DNA of 64,000 nt from Bacterioplanoides sp. SCSIO 12839. GTDB lineage: Bacteria > Pseudomonadota > Gammaproteobacteria > Pseudomonadales > Oceanobacteraceae. Of the stretch, positions 53,700 to 61,951 are shown in pieces (positions within the stretch are counted from its first letter, which is position 1; each line of letters begins with the position of its first letter). The DNA is taken from assembly GCF_024397975.1 (NCBI RefSeq), contig NZ_CP073745.1, positions 1,204,501-1,268,500 of the forward strand. The letters are read 5' to 3'. The notes below the pieces were generated by a model, which saw nothing but the letters and a program-made list of their open reading frames with translations, did not search any database and had not been told where the DNA came from. A program made the translations under genes and the position numbers.

Positions 53700-54074
53700 T
53701 CAGGCCCCCGTCAGAATGCCGTATTCGGCCAGTACGGTGCGTGCTTTGTCAGCGTCGATGGGTTTTTTAATAAAGGCCATCGCTCCGAGCTTACGGACAC
53801 GTTCCTGAGCGTCGGGTTGAATATCGCCTGAGACAACGAGCACCATGGCGGGTAAATCTTCTTTGCGAATGACTTCTAACACGCCATAGCCATCGAGGTT
53901 AGGCATGGTCAGGTCAAGAAACACCACTTCACCATTGCCCTGGCGAATTTGCTCCAGACCTTCCACGCCATCCCCGGCAAAACTCACTTCAATATCCCAT
54001 TCCGGGGGGAGAGCCCGTTTCATTTGTTTGCGCGCGAAACTGGAGTCGTCGCAAATCAATACCTTAATCGCCAT
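53700..54074 (-). CDS. CheY-like single-domain response regulator
   Basis: A 124-residue receiver domain without an output domain. The acidic pocket is in LICDDSSFARK, the phospho-acceptor Asp in VVFLDLTMPNLDGYG, the switch Ser in LVVSGDIQ and the conserved Lys in AFIKKPID. ATG 54074 gives the usual receiver N-terminus (MAIKVLICDD); the frame runs 21 codons further upstream. It is the first gene of a compact operon with the CheC-like and GGDEF genes. No histidine kinase is nearby. Confidence 0.9.
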   Translation of the reverse strand: MAIKVLICDDSSFARKQMKRALPPEWDIEVSFAGDGVEGLEQIRQGNGEVVFLDLTMPNLDGYGVLEVIRKEDLPAMVLVVSGDIQPDAQERVRKLGAMAFIKKPIDADKARTVLAEYGILTGA

Positions 54075-54188
54075 AATATCTGCAGAACCAATGAATAAGT
54101 CTCTATAAGTAATAGTTGTCCAAAGGTGAATCATCAAATTCTGATGTGTTACTTTTGGTTGTTATCAGTGCGGCAGCCGGGCGGAATT

Positions 54189-54563
54189 ATGAAAAGTACG
54201 ATCAGACAGAAGGTATTAACCGTCATTGCGCTGATATTGCTGGCGGTATTGGCTGTATATGGCTGGCAGCGCAGCCAGAGTATTTATTACGAGGATCTGC
54301 AGGTGTTTTGCCATGGTTCCAGCTGTGATTATCAGATGCGGTTGTTTAATCCCGGTGAAACTCAAGGGGTGCAGCTGATTTGGGTGGCGCATAAGGTCAC
54401 CCAGGATCAGGGAGAAATTTTTAGTTTTATTGAAAAAAACACCCAGGAAGTTGCCGGGCAAACCGAGTATATGCTGGCAGGTGTTCAACGGCAGGTGAGT
54501 GGTACCTTTACCCGGCCGCAACACACCAGCTATGTGGTGCTGAAACTGCGCCCGGTCGAATAA
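54189..54563 (+). CDS. Small membrane-anchored or exported protein of unknown function
   Basis: A 124-residue protein with an N-terminal hydrophobic helix (residues about 10-27, VLTVIALILLAVLAVYGW) that is probably an uncleaved anchor, and a periplasmic part of about 95 residues. Two cysteines (VFCHGSSCDY) lie close together and may form a disulfide. The rest is probably beta-rich (YMLAGVQRQVSGTFTRPQHTSYVVLKL). The start is ATG 54189; the frame reaches back to 54126, overlapping the divergent response-regulator leader. Not recognised. Confidence 0.6.
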   Translation: MKSTIRQKVLTVIALILLAVLAVYGWQRSQSIYYEDLQVFCHGSSCDYQMRLFNPGETQGVQLIWVAHKVTQDQGEIFSFIEKNTQEVAGQTEYMLAGVQRQVSGTFTRPQHTSYVVLKLRPVE

Positions 54564-54596
54564 ATGGCTTGGTCTGATAAATAGCTGAGAGGACGC

Positions 54597-55439
54597 TCAG
54601 CGTTTGTCGTAAATTGCGATCAGCTGACGGCTTAGGGCCAATAACACCCCATCCTGAGTGGCAATGCGTGCTTCGGTATGAGCATAACCGTCGTGAGCCT
54701 GGCGGATTTCCGCTTCATAGGTTAAATACTCGTCAGTCATTATCGGACGTGTTAACTGGCTGATGGGCGTCACCAGTTCCAGTTGCCAGGTCACCGTGGC
54801 ACAAGGTGCCATGGACTTCATCTTCTGTAGTACCGTCGGCGGCCAGGCATCAATCAATGCCACCAGGTGTTCTTCCGTCAGTTCTTCTTTTCCTGATAGC
54901 TCTTTTTCCGGTAGCTCTTTTCCCGATACCCCTGAAAAACGCATTAACCCCTTCAGGTGATTCAGTTTGCTGTTGGTGAACGGGAGTTGTCCGCCATGGT
55001 AAATAAAGTCGATGTGCTGAGTGAATTCCGGCGTCATCCCCTTAATGTAGGGCAGCTTCTGGCCGCTCTCCGGAGGCTGGCAATCGACATTTTCATGAGC
55101 AACGTGAATGTCACTGTCGCGTTGGCGACCGTAGCAGGCCGTGACCATGGTCGCGACTTTATCGTCCTGAATCAGCTCTGCCTGCCAATGAGCAATGGAC
55201 TTACCGGCGCGAATCTCCCGGGTGTTGATTGAACAAGGCTGATCACTGAAGAGTGGTCCACAAAACGCGATGTTCAATGAACGTAATAATCCTGAGTCCG
55301 GATTCTGCTGGTTCAGTTTTTTGAGCAACAATGCTGCCGACATGCCACCAAAAATGGTGCGCCCCTGTCCCCAGCTGGAGTCAATAGTAATGCTTTCTGC
55401 GCTTGTGGCGCTGGCCAGATAGTGATCAAGGTTGTTCAT
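54597..55439 (-). CDS. TesB-like acyl-CoA thioesterase with tandem-repeat insert
   Basis: A 280-residue double-hotdog thioesterase. DSSWGQGRTIFGGMSAALLLKKL near the start, then the second hotdog with WQLELVTPISQLTRPIMTDEYLTYEAEIRQAHDGYAHTEARIATQDGVLLALSRQ, fits the Acyl-CoA_thio_3/TesB-like group. Between them is a charged insert of about 20 residues (KELPEKELSGKEELTEE) encoded by three 15-bp units. ATG 55439 is chosen over an ATG further upstream (MQDTEAAHH). The gene is divergent from a PaaI-type thioesterase gene, with an inverted repeat between them. Confidence 0.75.
   Translation of the reverse strand: MNNLDHYLASATSAESITIDSSWGQGRTIFGGMSAALLLKKLNQQNPDSGLLRSLNIAFCGPLFSDQPCSINTREIRAGKSIAHWQAELIQDDKVATMVTACYGRQRDSDIHVAHENVDCQPPESGQKLPYIKGMTPEFTQHIDFIYHGGQLPFTNSKLNHLKGLMRFSGVSGKELPEKELSGKEELTEEHLVALIDAWPPTVLQKMKSMAPCATVTWQLELVTPISQLTRPIMTDEYLTYEAEIRQAHDGYAHTEARIATQDGVLLALSRQLIAIYDKR
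54886..54930. repeat. Three imperfect 15-bp tandem units inside a thioesterase gene
   Basis: TCTTTTCCTGATAGC, TCTTTTTCCGGTAGC and TCTTTTCCCGATACC lie head to tail (plus-strand reading). They encode the charged insert that separates the two halves of the thioesterase on the minus strand. Confidence 0.7.
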
Positions 55440-55520
55440 GTGATGTGCCGCTTCAGTATCTTGCATAAAAAAGAACGCAGTGTACGTGTTTGATTTGAAC
55501 AACAGCAACGATTTGGCTTA

Positions 55521-55540
55521 ATATTCCTTTTTTGGAATAT
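55521..55540. promoter_or_regulatory. Inverted repeat between divergent thioesterase genes
   Basis: ATATTCC and GGAATAT flank a run of six T. The site is 82 bp from the minus-strand start and 105 bp from the plus-strand start, so it may be an operator shared by both genes. The T-run lies in the loop, so it is not a terminator. Confidence 0.45.
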
Positions 55541-55581
55541 AGTGCTGGCAGAAATGCTACTCTGGTCAGACAGTTTGATCA

Positions 55582-55609
55582 TTGTCTAACGCCGCTATTC
55601 GGGTATAAC
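55582..55609 (+). promoter_or_regulatory. Sigma70 promoter of the tandem PaaI genes
   Basis: TTGTCT (55582-55587), a 16-bp spacer and TATAAC (55604-55609). The predicted start is near 55616, about 30 bases before the ATG. Confidence 0.55.
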
Positions 55610-55644
55610 TCAGTGATAACTGATTGAAAACAAAGAAGCGAGAT

Positions 55645-56154
55645 ATGACTGAGCTTTCCATTAAAACCCGGGCGGAACGTTTTCTGGCCACCTTGCAGCA
55701 TGGCCAGGTACTCGATTTGTCTGTGGTGTCCGCAACGGATGATAGTGTGACCATGCGCTTGCCTTATCAGCCACAGGTGATTGGCGATCCGGATAGTGGA
55801 ACACTGCATGGTGGCAGCCTGACAACGTTGGTAGACACCGCCAGCGGTACCGCCGTGTTTGCCATTTTACCGGGTTTTGAACTCTGCCCGACGCTGGATT
55901 TGCGGCTCGATTATATGCAGGGCGCTCGCTCGGGCTACGATTTATTGGCCGTCGCTCGGGTGATCCGTATTGCCAGCCAGGTCGTGTTTACCGAATGTCG
56001 GGTATACGAGTGTGAACACGCGGCGGAGTATTCATCCAGCAGTGAGCCTGATGGCAATTTGATTGCTAAATGTTCTGCCACATTTATGCGGATCGGGGCT
56101 GATATGACTCCGGCTGATTTTCGCGCTCGTATTGAATCCGGAGATAACGCATGA
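55645..56154 (+). CDS. PaaI-family hotdog thioesterase
   Basis: A 169-residue single-hotdog acyl-CoA thioesterase. The PaaI signature is LHGGSLTTLVDTASGTAVF (residues about 53-71), with the active-site Asp in the long helix and an upstream GDPDSG turn. LDLRLDYMQGARSGYDLLAVARVIR matches the following strands. ATG 55645 follows a purine-rich AAGAAGCGAG; a TTG at 55624 is an alternative. It overlaps the next thioesterase gene as ATGA, so the two are translationally coupled and may form a heteromer. The acyl substrate is unknown. Confidence 0.85.
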   Translation: MTELSIKTRAERFLATLQHGQVLDLSVVSATDDSVTMRLPYQPQVIGDPDSGTLHGGSLTTLVDTASGTAVFAILPGFELCPTLDLRLDYMQGARSGYDLLAVARVIRIASQVVFTECRVYECEHAAEYSSSSEPDGNLIAKCSATFMRIGADMTPADFRARIESGDNA

Positions 56155-56606
56155 ATGCATCCAATGATAAAACTTTCTCTGAAACCTTACTGCTGGCGCA
56201 GCAAACCGGCGAGTTTCAGCCCGTGGTGGATAAAATCCCTTATGCGGGGTTAATTGGTTTGCAGTTTCAGCGGTTGGGGAATGATGTGTTATTTCACCTG
56301 CCCAAAAACGATAACAACATTGGTAATCCGATTTTACCGGCCATCCATGGTGGTGTGATTGGTGGTTTTATGGAGTTGTCTGCTTCGCTGCACCTGATGA
56401 TGAATATGGATTGTGCAACGACGCCAAAAATGATTGATTTTTCGCTCGACTATTTACGCGCCGGGCGCCATCAGGACACCTTTGCGGAATGTCAGGTGTG
56501 GCGTCAGGGTAATCGCGTCGCCAACGTCGCTATTAATGCCTGGCAAACAACGCGTGAGAACCCTATCGCAACGGCTCGGGCACACTTTTTATTGTCGCGG
56601 TCTTAA
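56151..56606 (+). CDS. PaaI-family hotdog thioesterase, second copy
   Basis: A 151-residue hotdog protein related to the preceding one. IHGGVIGGFMELSASLHLMM carries a Glu (in FMELSA) where the first copy has Asp (LVDTASG), a common alternative in this superfamily. IDFSLDYLRAGRHQDTFAECQVWRQGNRVANVAINAWQ matches the strands after the helix. It is coupled to the upstream copy by a 4-bp overlap. The DsbA-like gene follows 49 bp later. Confidence 0.85.
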   Translation: MNASNDKTFSETLLLAQQTGEFQPVVDKIPYAGLIGLQFQRLGNDVLFHLPKNDNNIGNPILPAIHGGVIGGFMELSASLHLMMNMDCATTPKMIDFSLDYLRAGRHQDTFAECQVWRQGNRVANVAINAWQTTRENPIATARAHFLLSRS

Positions 56607-56655
56607 TTCCTCAGACTGCGATTATTTTTCGCTAGCGTTTATCGCAGGAGAGTTT

Positions 56656-57315
56656 ATGGCAACCCCGTTGGTCATTGATTATTACACTGATGTCTTATGT
56701 ATCTGGGCCTGGATTGCCCAGCGTCGTATTGAAGAGCTGGAAAAACAATGGCCCGGAGAAATCGAGCTGAAATATCACTACGTTGATATTTTCGGTAACG
56801 TGCCGGAAAAAATGGCCAATCAATGGCAGGCTCGGGGTGGCTACGACGGCTTTGCTCAGCATGTTCAGCACTCTGCTGCGGATTATGAAAATGCGCCGGT
56901 ACACAGTGAACTGTGGCAACAGGTGCGGCCGGCAACGTCAGCGAATGCACATCTGTTTCTGAAAGCGGTTGAATTACAGTGTGGCTGTCATATTGCAGCA
57001 GAAATGGCGTTGTGTGTACGCAAAGCTTTCTTTATCGAAAATCGTGATATTGGCCAGTTGGAAACTTTGTATGTATTGGCCGCAGAACACCAGCTGGATG
57101 TTGATGCGATTCAACAGTCAGTAGTGAATGGCACTGCGATGGCTGCTTTGATGAGTGATTACCAAAAGGCGCGCCAGCAGGGCATAAAAGGCAGCCCATC
57201 GTATGTGATGGATGGCGGGCGCCAGGTGTTATACGGCAATGTTGGCTACCGGGTGTTGTCTGCCAATGTTGAAGAATTATTAAAAAATCCACAGGATGAA
57301 GCGAGCTGGTGTTAA
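56656..57315 (+). CDS. DsbA-family (FrnE/HCCA isomerase-like) thioredoxin-fold protein
   Basis: A 219-residue protein. IDYYTDVLCIWAWIAQRRIEEL marks the thioredoxin-like beta-alpha start and GIKGSPSYVMDGGR carries the cis-proline loop; an all-helical insert lies between, as in DsbA-like FrnE and 2-hydroxychromene-2-carboxylate isomerase proteins. The CxxC pair reads CIWA, so only one active-site cysteine remains and dithiol oxidation is unlikely. The protein lacks a signal peptide and should be cytoplasmic. AGGAG 5 bp upstream fixes the start at ATG 56656. It likely belongs to the transcript of the PaaI genes. Confidence 0.8.
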   Translation: MATPLVIDYYTDVLCIWAWIAQRRIEELEKQWPGEIELKYHYVDIFGNVPEKMANQWQARGGYDGFAQHVQHSAADYENAPVHSELWQQVRPATSANAHLFLKAVELQCGCHIAAEMALCVRKAFFIENRDIGQLETLYVLAAEHQLDVDAIQQSVVNGTAMAALMSDYQKARQQGIKGSPSYVMDGGRQVLYGNVGYRVLSANVEELLKNPQDEASWC

Positions 57316-57363
57316 CGCCTAACGCTGTTTAAAATCGACGTTTTATTCGGCGGAGATTTGTCT

Positions 57364-58401
57364 GTGCAATACCGTAAGTTAGGACGTACCAACCTTGATG
57401 TCAGCCTGATTGGTCTGGGCACCATGACCTGGGGCAAACAAAATACCCAGGCTGACGGTTTTGAGCAGATGGATTACGCTCTGGAGCGTGGTATTAACTT
57501 TTTTGATACCGCCGAAATGTACGCCATTCCGCCATCTCCCGAAACCTACGGTACAACCGAAACCATTATTGGTAACTGGTTTCAGGAGCGCGGCAACCGC
57601 GATAAAGTGATTCTGGCGACAAAAATCACAGGCCCGGGATTAGCCTGGATTCGGGATGGCGACATTATTAATCGTGATAATGTCATTCGTGCGGTGGAAG
57701 ACAGCCTGACACGATTAAAAACCGATTATATCGATTTGTATCAGATGCATTGGCCAAATCGCGGTTCCTATCACTTTGGTAAAACCTGGGGATTTGCTCC
57801 GAAGTTTGATGCGCAGCAAGAGCAGGATAATTTTCTCGAAGTGTTGAAAACCTATCAGGAATTAATTCAGCAAGGCAAAATTCGTCATGTCGGATTGTCC
57901 AACGAAACCGCTTGGGGAACACAAAAGTGGCTGCAGCTGGCGGAACAATATGATCTGCCACGAATGGCCAGCATTCAAAACGAATATTCCTTGTTATGCC
58001 GTTATTTTGAGCCGGATTTAAGTGAAATTGCTCTGGCCGAAGATTGTGGTTTATTGGCCTGGTCGCCACTCACACGCGGTATCATCAGTGGTAAATACCT
58101 TAATGGCGCTAAGCCAGCTGGCGCTCGTTTAACCATTGAAACCCGGGCGGAACATCGTAACGGCCCTTTACTGGATGCGGCTGTTGAGCGCTATATTGCC
58201 CTGGCGAATGAACATGATCTTGATGTTTGCCAAATGGCGCTGGCATTTGTGAATCAGCAACCGTTTGTCTCGTCCAACCTGATTGGCGCAACGTCTATGG
58301 AGCAATTAAAAACCAATATTGATTCCATTGATGTCAGTTTATCTGATGAAGTCTTAGCCGGTATTGAAGCGATTCGTCGTGAATACCCAGCGGTGTTTTG
58401 A
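57364..58401 (+). CDS. tas: Aldo-keto reductase, Tas-like
   Basis: A 345-residue NADPH-dependent oxidoreductase of the aldo-keto reductase superfamily. MQYRKLGRTNLDVSLIGLGTMTWG, the catalytic FFDTAEMY (Asp, Tyr), the Lys in VILATKITG and the His in YQMHWPNRG complete the tetrad. QNEYSLLCR and the cofactor loop (IGATSMEQLKTNIDSIDV) follow. It aligns with the E. coli Tas protein from its first residues, which supports GTG 57364 (GGAG 8 bp upstream) over the TTG at 57358. The substrate is unknown. Confidence 0.88.
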   Translation: MQYRKLGRTNLDVSLIGLGTMTWGKQNTQADGFEQMDYALERGINFFDTAEMYAIPPSPETYGTTETIIGNWFQERGNRDKVILATKITGPGLAWIRDGDIINRDNVIRAVEDSLTRLKTDYIDLYQMHWPNRGSYHFGKTWGFAPKFDAQQEQDNFLEVLKTYQELIQQGKIRHVGLSNETAWGTQKWLQLAEQYDLPRMASIQNEYSLLCRYFEPDLSEIALAEDCGLLAWSPLTRGIISGKYLNGAKPAGARLTIETRAEHRNGPLLDAAVERYIALANEHDLDVCQMALAFVNQQPFVSSNLIGATSMEQLKTNIDSIDVSLSDEVLAGIEAIRREYPAVF

Positions 58402-58453
58402 TACACCGAATCATTCAAAGGCGTTTTAATTTATTTGTTACGCCAGTGTGTTA

Positions 58454-58468
58454 TGTTCACAGTGAACA
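58454..58468. promoter_or_regulatory. TGTTCAC-A-GTGAACA palindrome upstream of dgt
   Basis: A perfect 15-bp palindrome ending 12 bp before the dgt start codon, overlapping the ribosome-site region. It may be an operator blocking dgt transcription or translation start. No matching regulator was recognised. Confidence 0.4.
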
Positions 58469-58480
58469 AAAGGAATCATT

Positions 58481-59824
58481 ATGAGCACAATGAACTGGCG
58501 GCAATTGTTATCACCAATCCGTTTTGGTGAACCTCAGGGCACACTGGCGGTTGATTTGGGGCGTTCGCCTTTTCATAAGGATTATGACCGCATTATTTTT
58601 TCCTCGGCGTTCCGCCGCCTGGATCGCAAGACCCAGGTTCATCCTCTGTCTGAAAATGATCACGTTCACAGCCGTTTAACCCACAGCCTGGAAGTCGGAT
58701 GTGTGGGACGCTCGTTAGGTACGCGGGTGGGAGAGGCACTGTTAAACCAACTACCAGAACACATCACCCCGGCCGACATCGGTGCCATGGTACAGGCTGC
58801 CTGTTTGGCCCATGACATTGGTAATCCACCTTATGGTCATACCGGCGAAGACGCGATTCGCCACTGGTTTCAGGAGCCACAGAATGCGCATTTTCTGGAA
58901 GGCTTAAGTGAAGCCGAACAACAGGATTTAAAAACTTTTGAAGGTAATGCCCAGGGCTTGAGAATTGTCACTCAAGTAGAATATCACCGCTTTCAGGGCG
59001 GCATGCGTCTGACTTATGGAACCTTGGGCGCCTTCCTGAAATACCCGTGGACCTCTGACTACGTGGCTCGTGGGGAGCGCAAAAAATTTGGTTGTTATCA
59101 AACTGAATTACCCATCTTACAGGAAGTGGCGACAACACTGGGGCTCATTAAAACCGGAAATAATGCCTGGTGCCGTCATCCGTTGGTGTATTTATTAGAA
59201 GCGGCAGACGACATTTGTTATGGCCTGATCGACCTGGAAGACGGCATCGAAATGGGGTTGTTACGTTACCAGGAAGTGGAAGATTTATTACAGCCTTTAT
59301 TGGCAGAAGACTGGGCTACTTCGAGTATCGATTTGGATCTGGCTGATAATGATCGTCGTCGTTTACAGATGTTACGTGGACAGGTGATGGAAGCCATGGT
59401 CAATGCGGTGAGCCAGGCCTTTGTGAAACAGCAGGAAGCGTTGTTAGCCGGGACACTGAGTGGTGACTTAGTTGAGTATTGTACCGGGCCGGTTGCCGAT
59501 GTCGTTCGTGCTGCAAAAGACTTGGCACGCCAGCGAATATTTAAAGACAGCCGTAAGTTATCGGTTGAAATTGGTTCATATTCGACGCTGGGTATTTTGT
59601 TGGAGGCCTTTTTAACGGCGGTTCGTGAGCACAAAGAACACGGCCAGGCTACGTTCCGTAATCAGCGTATTCTGGAATTAATGGGAAAATCGGCACCCAA
59701 GCCAGACTGGAGTTTGTACGAATCTTATATGCGTGCGATTGATTACATTTCTGGCATGACGGATAACTATGCTGCCGAGTTAGCGCGCCAGTTTTCAGGT
59801 TATCAGCCGCCACAAAGAGGCTGA
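58481..59824 (+). CDS. dgt: Deoxyguanosinetriphosphate triphosphohydrolase-like protein Dgt
   Basis: Dgt-type enzymes cleave dNTPs, classically dGTP, to the nucleoside and tripolyphosphate. The 447-residue protein has the HD-domain ligands in HSRLTHSLEVGCVGRSLG, ACLAHDIGNPPYGHTGEDAI and LLEAADDICYGLIDLED, and the N-terminal FSSAFRRLDRKTQV. Length and motifs fit the broad Dgt family. AGGAATC precedes the ATG. The end of the gene is part of a 13-bp inverted repeat spanning the stop. Confidence 0.93.
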   Translation: MSTMNWRQLLSPIRFGEPQGTLAVDLGRSPFHKDYDRIIFSSAFRRLDRKTQVHPLSENDHVHSRLTHSLEVGCVGRSLGTRVGEALLNQLPEHITPADIGAMVQAACLAHDIGNPPYGHTGEDAIRHWFQEPQNAHFLEGLSEAEQQDLKTFEGNAQGLRIVTQVEYHRFQGGMRLTYGTLGAFLKYPWTSDYVARGERKKFGCYQTELPILQEVATTLGLIKTGNNAWCRHPLVYLLEAADDICYGLIDLEDGIEMGLLRYQEVEDLLQPLLAEDWATSSIDLDLADNDRRRLQMLRGQVMEAMVNAVSQAFVKQQEALLAGTLSGDLVEYCTGPVADVVRAAKDLARQRIFKDSRKLSVEIGSYSTLGILLEAFLTAVREHKEHGQATFRNQRILELMGKSAPKPDWSLYESYMRAIDYISGMTDNYAAELARQFSGYQPPQRG

Positions 59825-59831
59825 TAACCTG
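59796..59831. other. 13-bp inverted repeat across the dgt stop codon
   Basis: CAGGTTATCAGCC (59796-59808) and GGCTGATAACCTG (59819-59831) are perfect complements around a 10-base loop. They lie between the convergent dgt and chemoreceptor genes, but without a T-run on either side. It may act as an RNA-stabilising or Rho-assisted end structure. Confidence 0.5.
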
Positions 59832-59849
59832 GCGGTCTTCTGATACGAA

Positions 59850-61916
59850 TTATTTTCTTAAAGTAAACTTAGCCACAATTTCCTGCAAGCCGCTGGAGAA
59901 AGATGCCAATGCTTGAGCAACTTCCTGGCCCTGGCTGGCATTATCGGACGTCAGCTTGTTCATATCAGCAATTTTAATCAGATTTTCGTTCACTTCACTG
60001 ACTGCACCAGATTGTTCAATCGATGCTCGAGAGATATCCCCCATAATGACTGAAACCTGTTCAACGGCTTCAACAATCTCGGACAAACTTTCTGCGGAAG
60101 TTTGAGTAATTTCTGATCCGATTTGTGTTTTTTCTACAACAATCTTCACAAGTTCAGCGGTCTCATTTGCTGCCTTGGTACTTTGTGACGCCAGTGTACG
60201 TACCTCATCGGCTACCACGGCAAAACCACGACCGGCTTCACCGGCTCGGGCTGCCTCAATCGCGGCATTTAAGGCCAATAAGTTGGTTTGCTCAGCGATA
60301 CCTTCAATGGCGACCAGAATGGATGAAATATTATCGGTGGCCGTTTTGATGTCTTCCATCGCGGTGACCGCTTTGCCAACTTGTTGTTTCCCTTCAATAG
60401 CCGATTTAGCGGCCGCTACCCCAAGGTTATCAGCTTCAGTGGTTCGCTCTGCGGTATTGTCGGTGACTTTACCGACCTCTAATAAAGAAACAGAAATTGA
60501 CTCCAGTGCTTGTTGTGATTCGTCAGAGTTGGCTGACATATGATCACTGGAAGTGAGAATTTTATTACTCTGATCTACCAGGTGGTTGGTATAACCACAG
60601 ATATCATTAATGATTCCGGTCAAACCTTCATTGGTTTTTATCAGAGCATGACTGATCACATCGCCACTATCCTGTGGCGTAATATTTTGTGTTAAATCGC
60701 CCTCAGCAATATTTTTTAAACCGCGTACTAATACTTCATCCAGGTAGCTGGCCAGTTTGTCGAGGGACTTTGCCATTTGACCAATTTCATCACTACGATT
60801 CAGCTTAGGTCGTTGCGCCGTATGGCCTAGCGCTAACTCATTCAGGAACTCCGTCATCTTATTTACGGGTGAGGTGATCGAGGTACTGATATATATGGCA
60901 ATTAAAACAACAATCACAGCGGATACGAGGGTAATACCAATAATAATTGTTGTGATGTTATTGATGGCTGAAAATGCTTCTTTTTGGCTGATTTCTGAAA
61001 TCAGTGCCCAGGTATGCTGACCAAATTGGATCGGAGTATAAGCCGTCAGCACTTCTGAGTTCAGGTAACTCTCAGAAACGACCGTTCCTTTATTATTTTG
61101 TAGCGCATTATTGATCGCATCACTTTCTGCTTTATTGGATTGCGAAAATGCATTAATAACAGAAAACTTTCCCGGATTCAGATAGGAATCAGAACGCATC
61201 TGATGATCTGGCCCAACCAAGTAGTTTTCTCCGGTTTCTCCCATGCCGGAGCGCTGCGCCATAATACTGTTGAGGATATCTCTGGAAAGCTGCAGCACAA
61301 TTACTGCAATCACGTCCTGTTTCAGATTCAAAACGGGCGCTGCAATGAATGCCACCGGCTCATTATTCTGATAAACGTAACGCTTATAGTCCTGGTATTG
61401 TTTTTGTTTTGTTTGTACGACCCGGTTCCAAATAGCGTATAGCGGGTTATCGGAAGCTTGTTGCAAGCTCAAACCAAAATCTTCATTTTTAAGTGTTGTG
61501 TAAATAACATGACCAGTATCAGCAGTGATCACCATGGCATCACTATAACCTTTAGCTTCCGCGAAACTTTTGATAGTTTCCCCCATTTCAGACCATAACT
61601 CTTGATACTCAAAGGTCGATGTATTAATGCGTTGCTGAGCACTGATTTCTTCACGCTTTTTATAAACTTTAGCGGCGCGGTAAAGTGATTTTACTTCATG
61701 ACTATTGGCCAATAACTCGACATCCTGGTCGGCATTTCGGAAATAACTCTCGATCTGGTTATGCATCACATCACGTGTGCCTGTCAGTTGAGAAAAGACA
61801 TACTCTTTCAGGGAGTCGCTTGAAATATAAAACGAAATAATACCAATAATGATCGCCGGGATAATGCCAATGGCAATCAGAATGCCCATCAAACGATATT
61901 TTAATGAAGAAAACAT
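59850..61916 (-). CDS. Methyl-accepting chemotaxis protein with dCache-type sensor
   Basis: A 688-residue chemoreceptor. TM1 (residues about 8-31, [23 protein letters not shown]) and TM2 (about 335-358, [17 protein letters not shown]) enclose a periplasmic sensor of about 300 residues with two Cache-like parts ([23 protein letters not shown] and [18 protein letters not shown]). HAMP-like helices follow ([22 protein letters not shown] and a second [12 protein letters not shown]). The signalling tip is conserved ([20 protein letters not shown] and [15 protein letters not shown]). The solute-binding protein gene lies 35 bp upstream on the same strand. No CheW-binding pentapeptide (CheR tether) is seen at the C-terminus (FTLRK). 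Confidence 0.93.
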   Translation of the reverse strand: MFSSLKYRLMGILIAIGIIPAIIIGIISFYISSDSLKEYVFSQLTGTRDVMHNQIESYFRNADQDVELLANSHEVKSLYRAAKVYKKREEISAQQRINTSTFEYQELWSEMGETIKSFAEAKGYSDAMVITADTGHVIYTTLKNEDFGLSLQQASDNPLYAIWNRVVQTKQKQYQDYKRYVYQNNEPVAFIAAPVLNLKQDVIAVIVLQLSRDILNSIMAQRSGMGETGENYLVGPDHQMRSDSYLNPGKFSVINAFSQSNKAESDAINNALQNNKGTVVSESYLNSEVLTAYTPIQFGQHTWALISEISQKEAFSAINNITTIIIGITLVSAVIVVLIAIYISTSITSPVNKMTEFLNELALGHTAQRPKLNRSDEIGQMAKSLDKLASYLDEVLVRGLKNIAEGDLTQNITPQDSGDVISHALIKTNEGLTGIINDICGYTNHLVDQSNKILTSSDHMSANSDESQQALESISVSLLEVGKVTDNTAERTTEADNLGVAAAKSAIEGKQQVGKAVTAMEDIKTATDNISSILVAIEGIAEQTNLLALNAAIEAARAGEAGRGFAVVADEVRTLASQSTKAANETAELVKIVVEKTQIGSEITQTSAESLSEIVEAVEQVSVIMGDISRASIEQSGAVSEVNENLIKIADMNKLTSDNASQGQEVAQALASFSSGLQEIVAKFTLRK

Positions 61917-61951
61917 AATTTAACCTTGTCCGTATGAATCTGTCTTAAAAA

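Noticed and set aside
56434-56655. Upstream extension of the DsbA-like frame into the second PaaI gene
   Set aside because: It overlaps a clear gene in another frame; AGGAG before ATG 56656 fixes the start.
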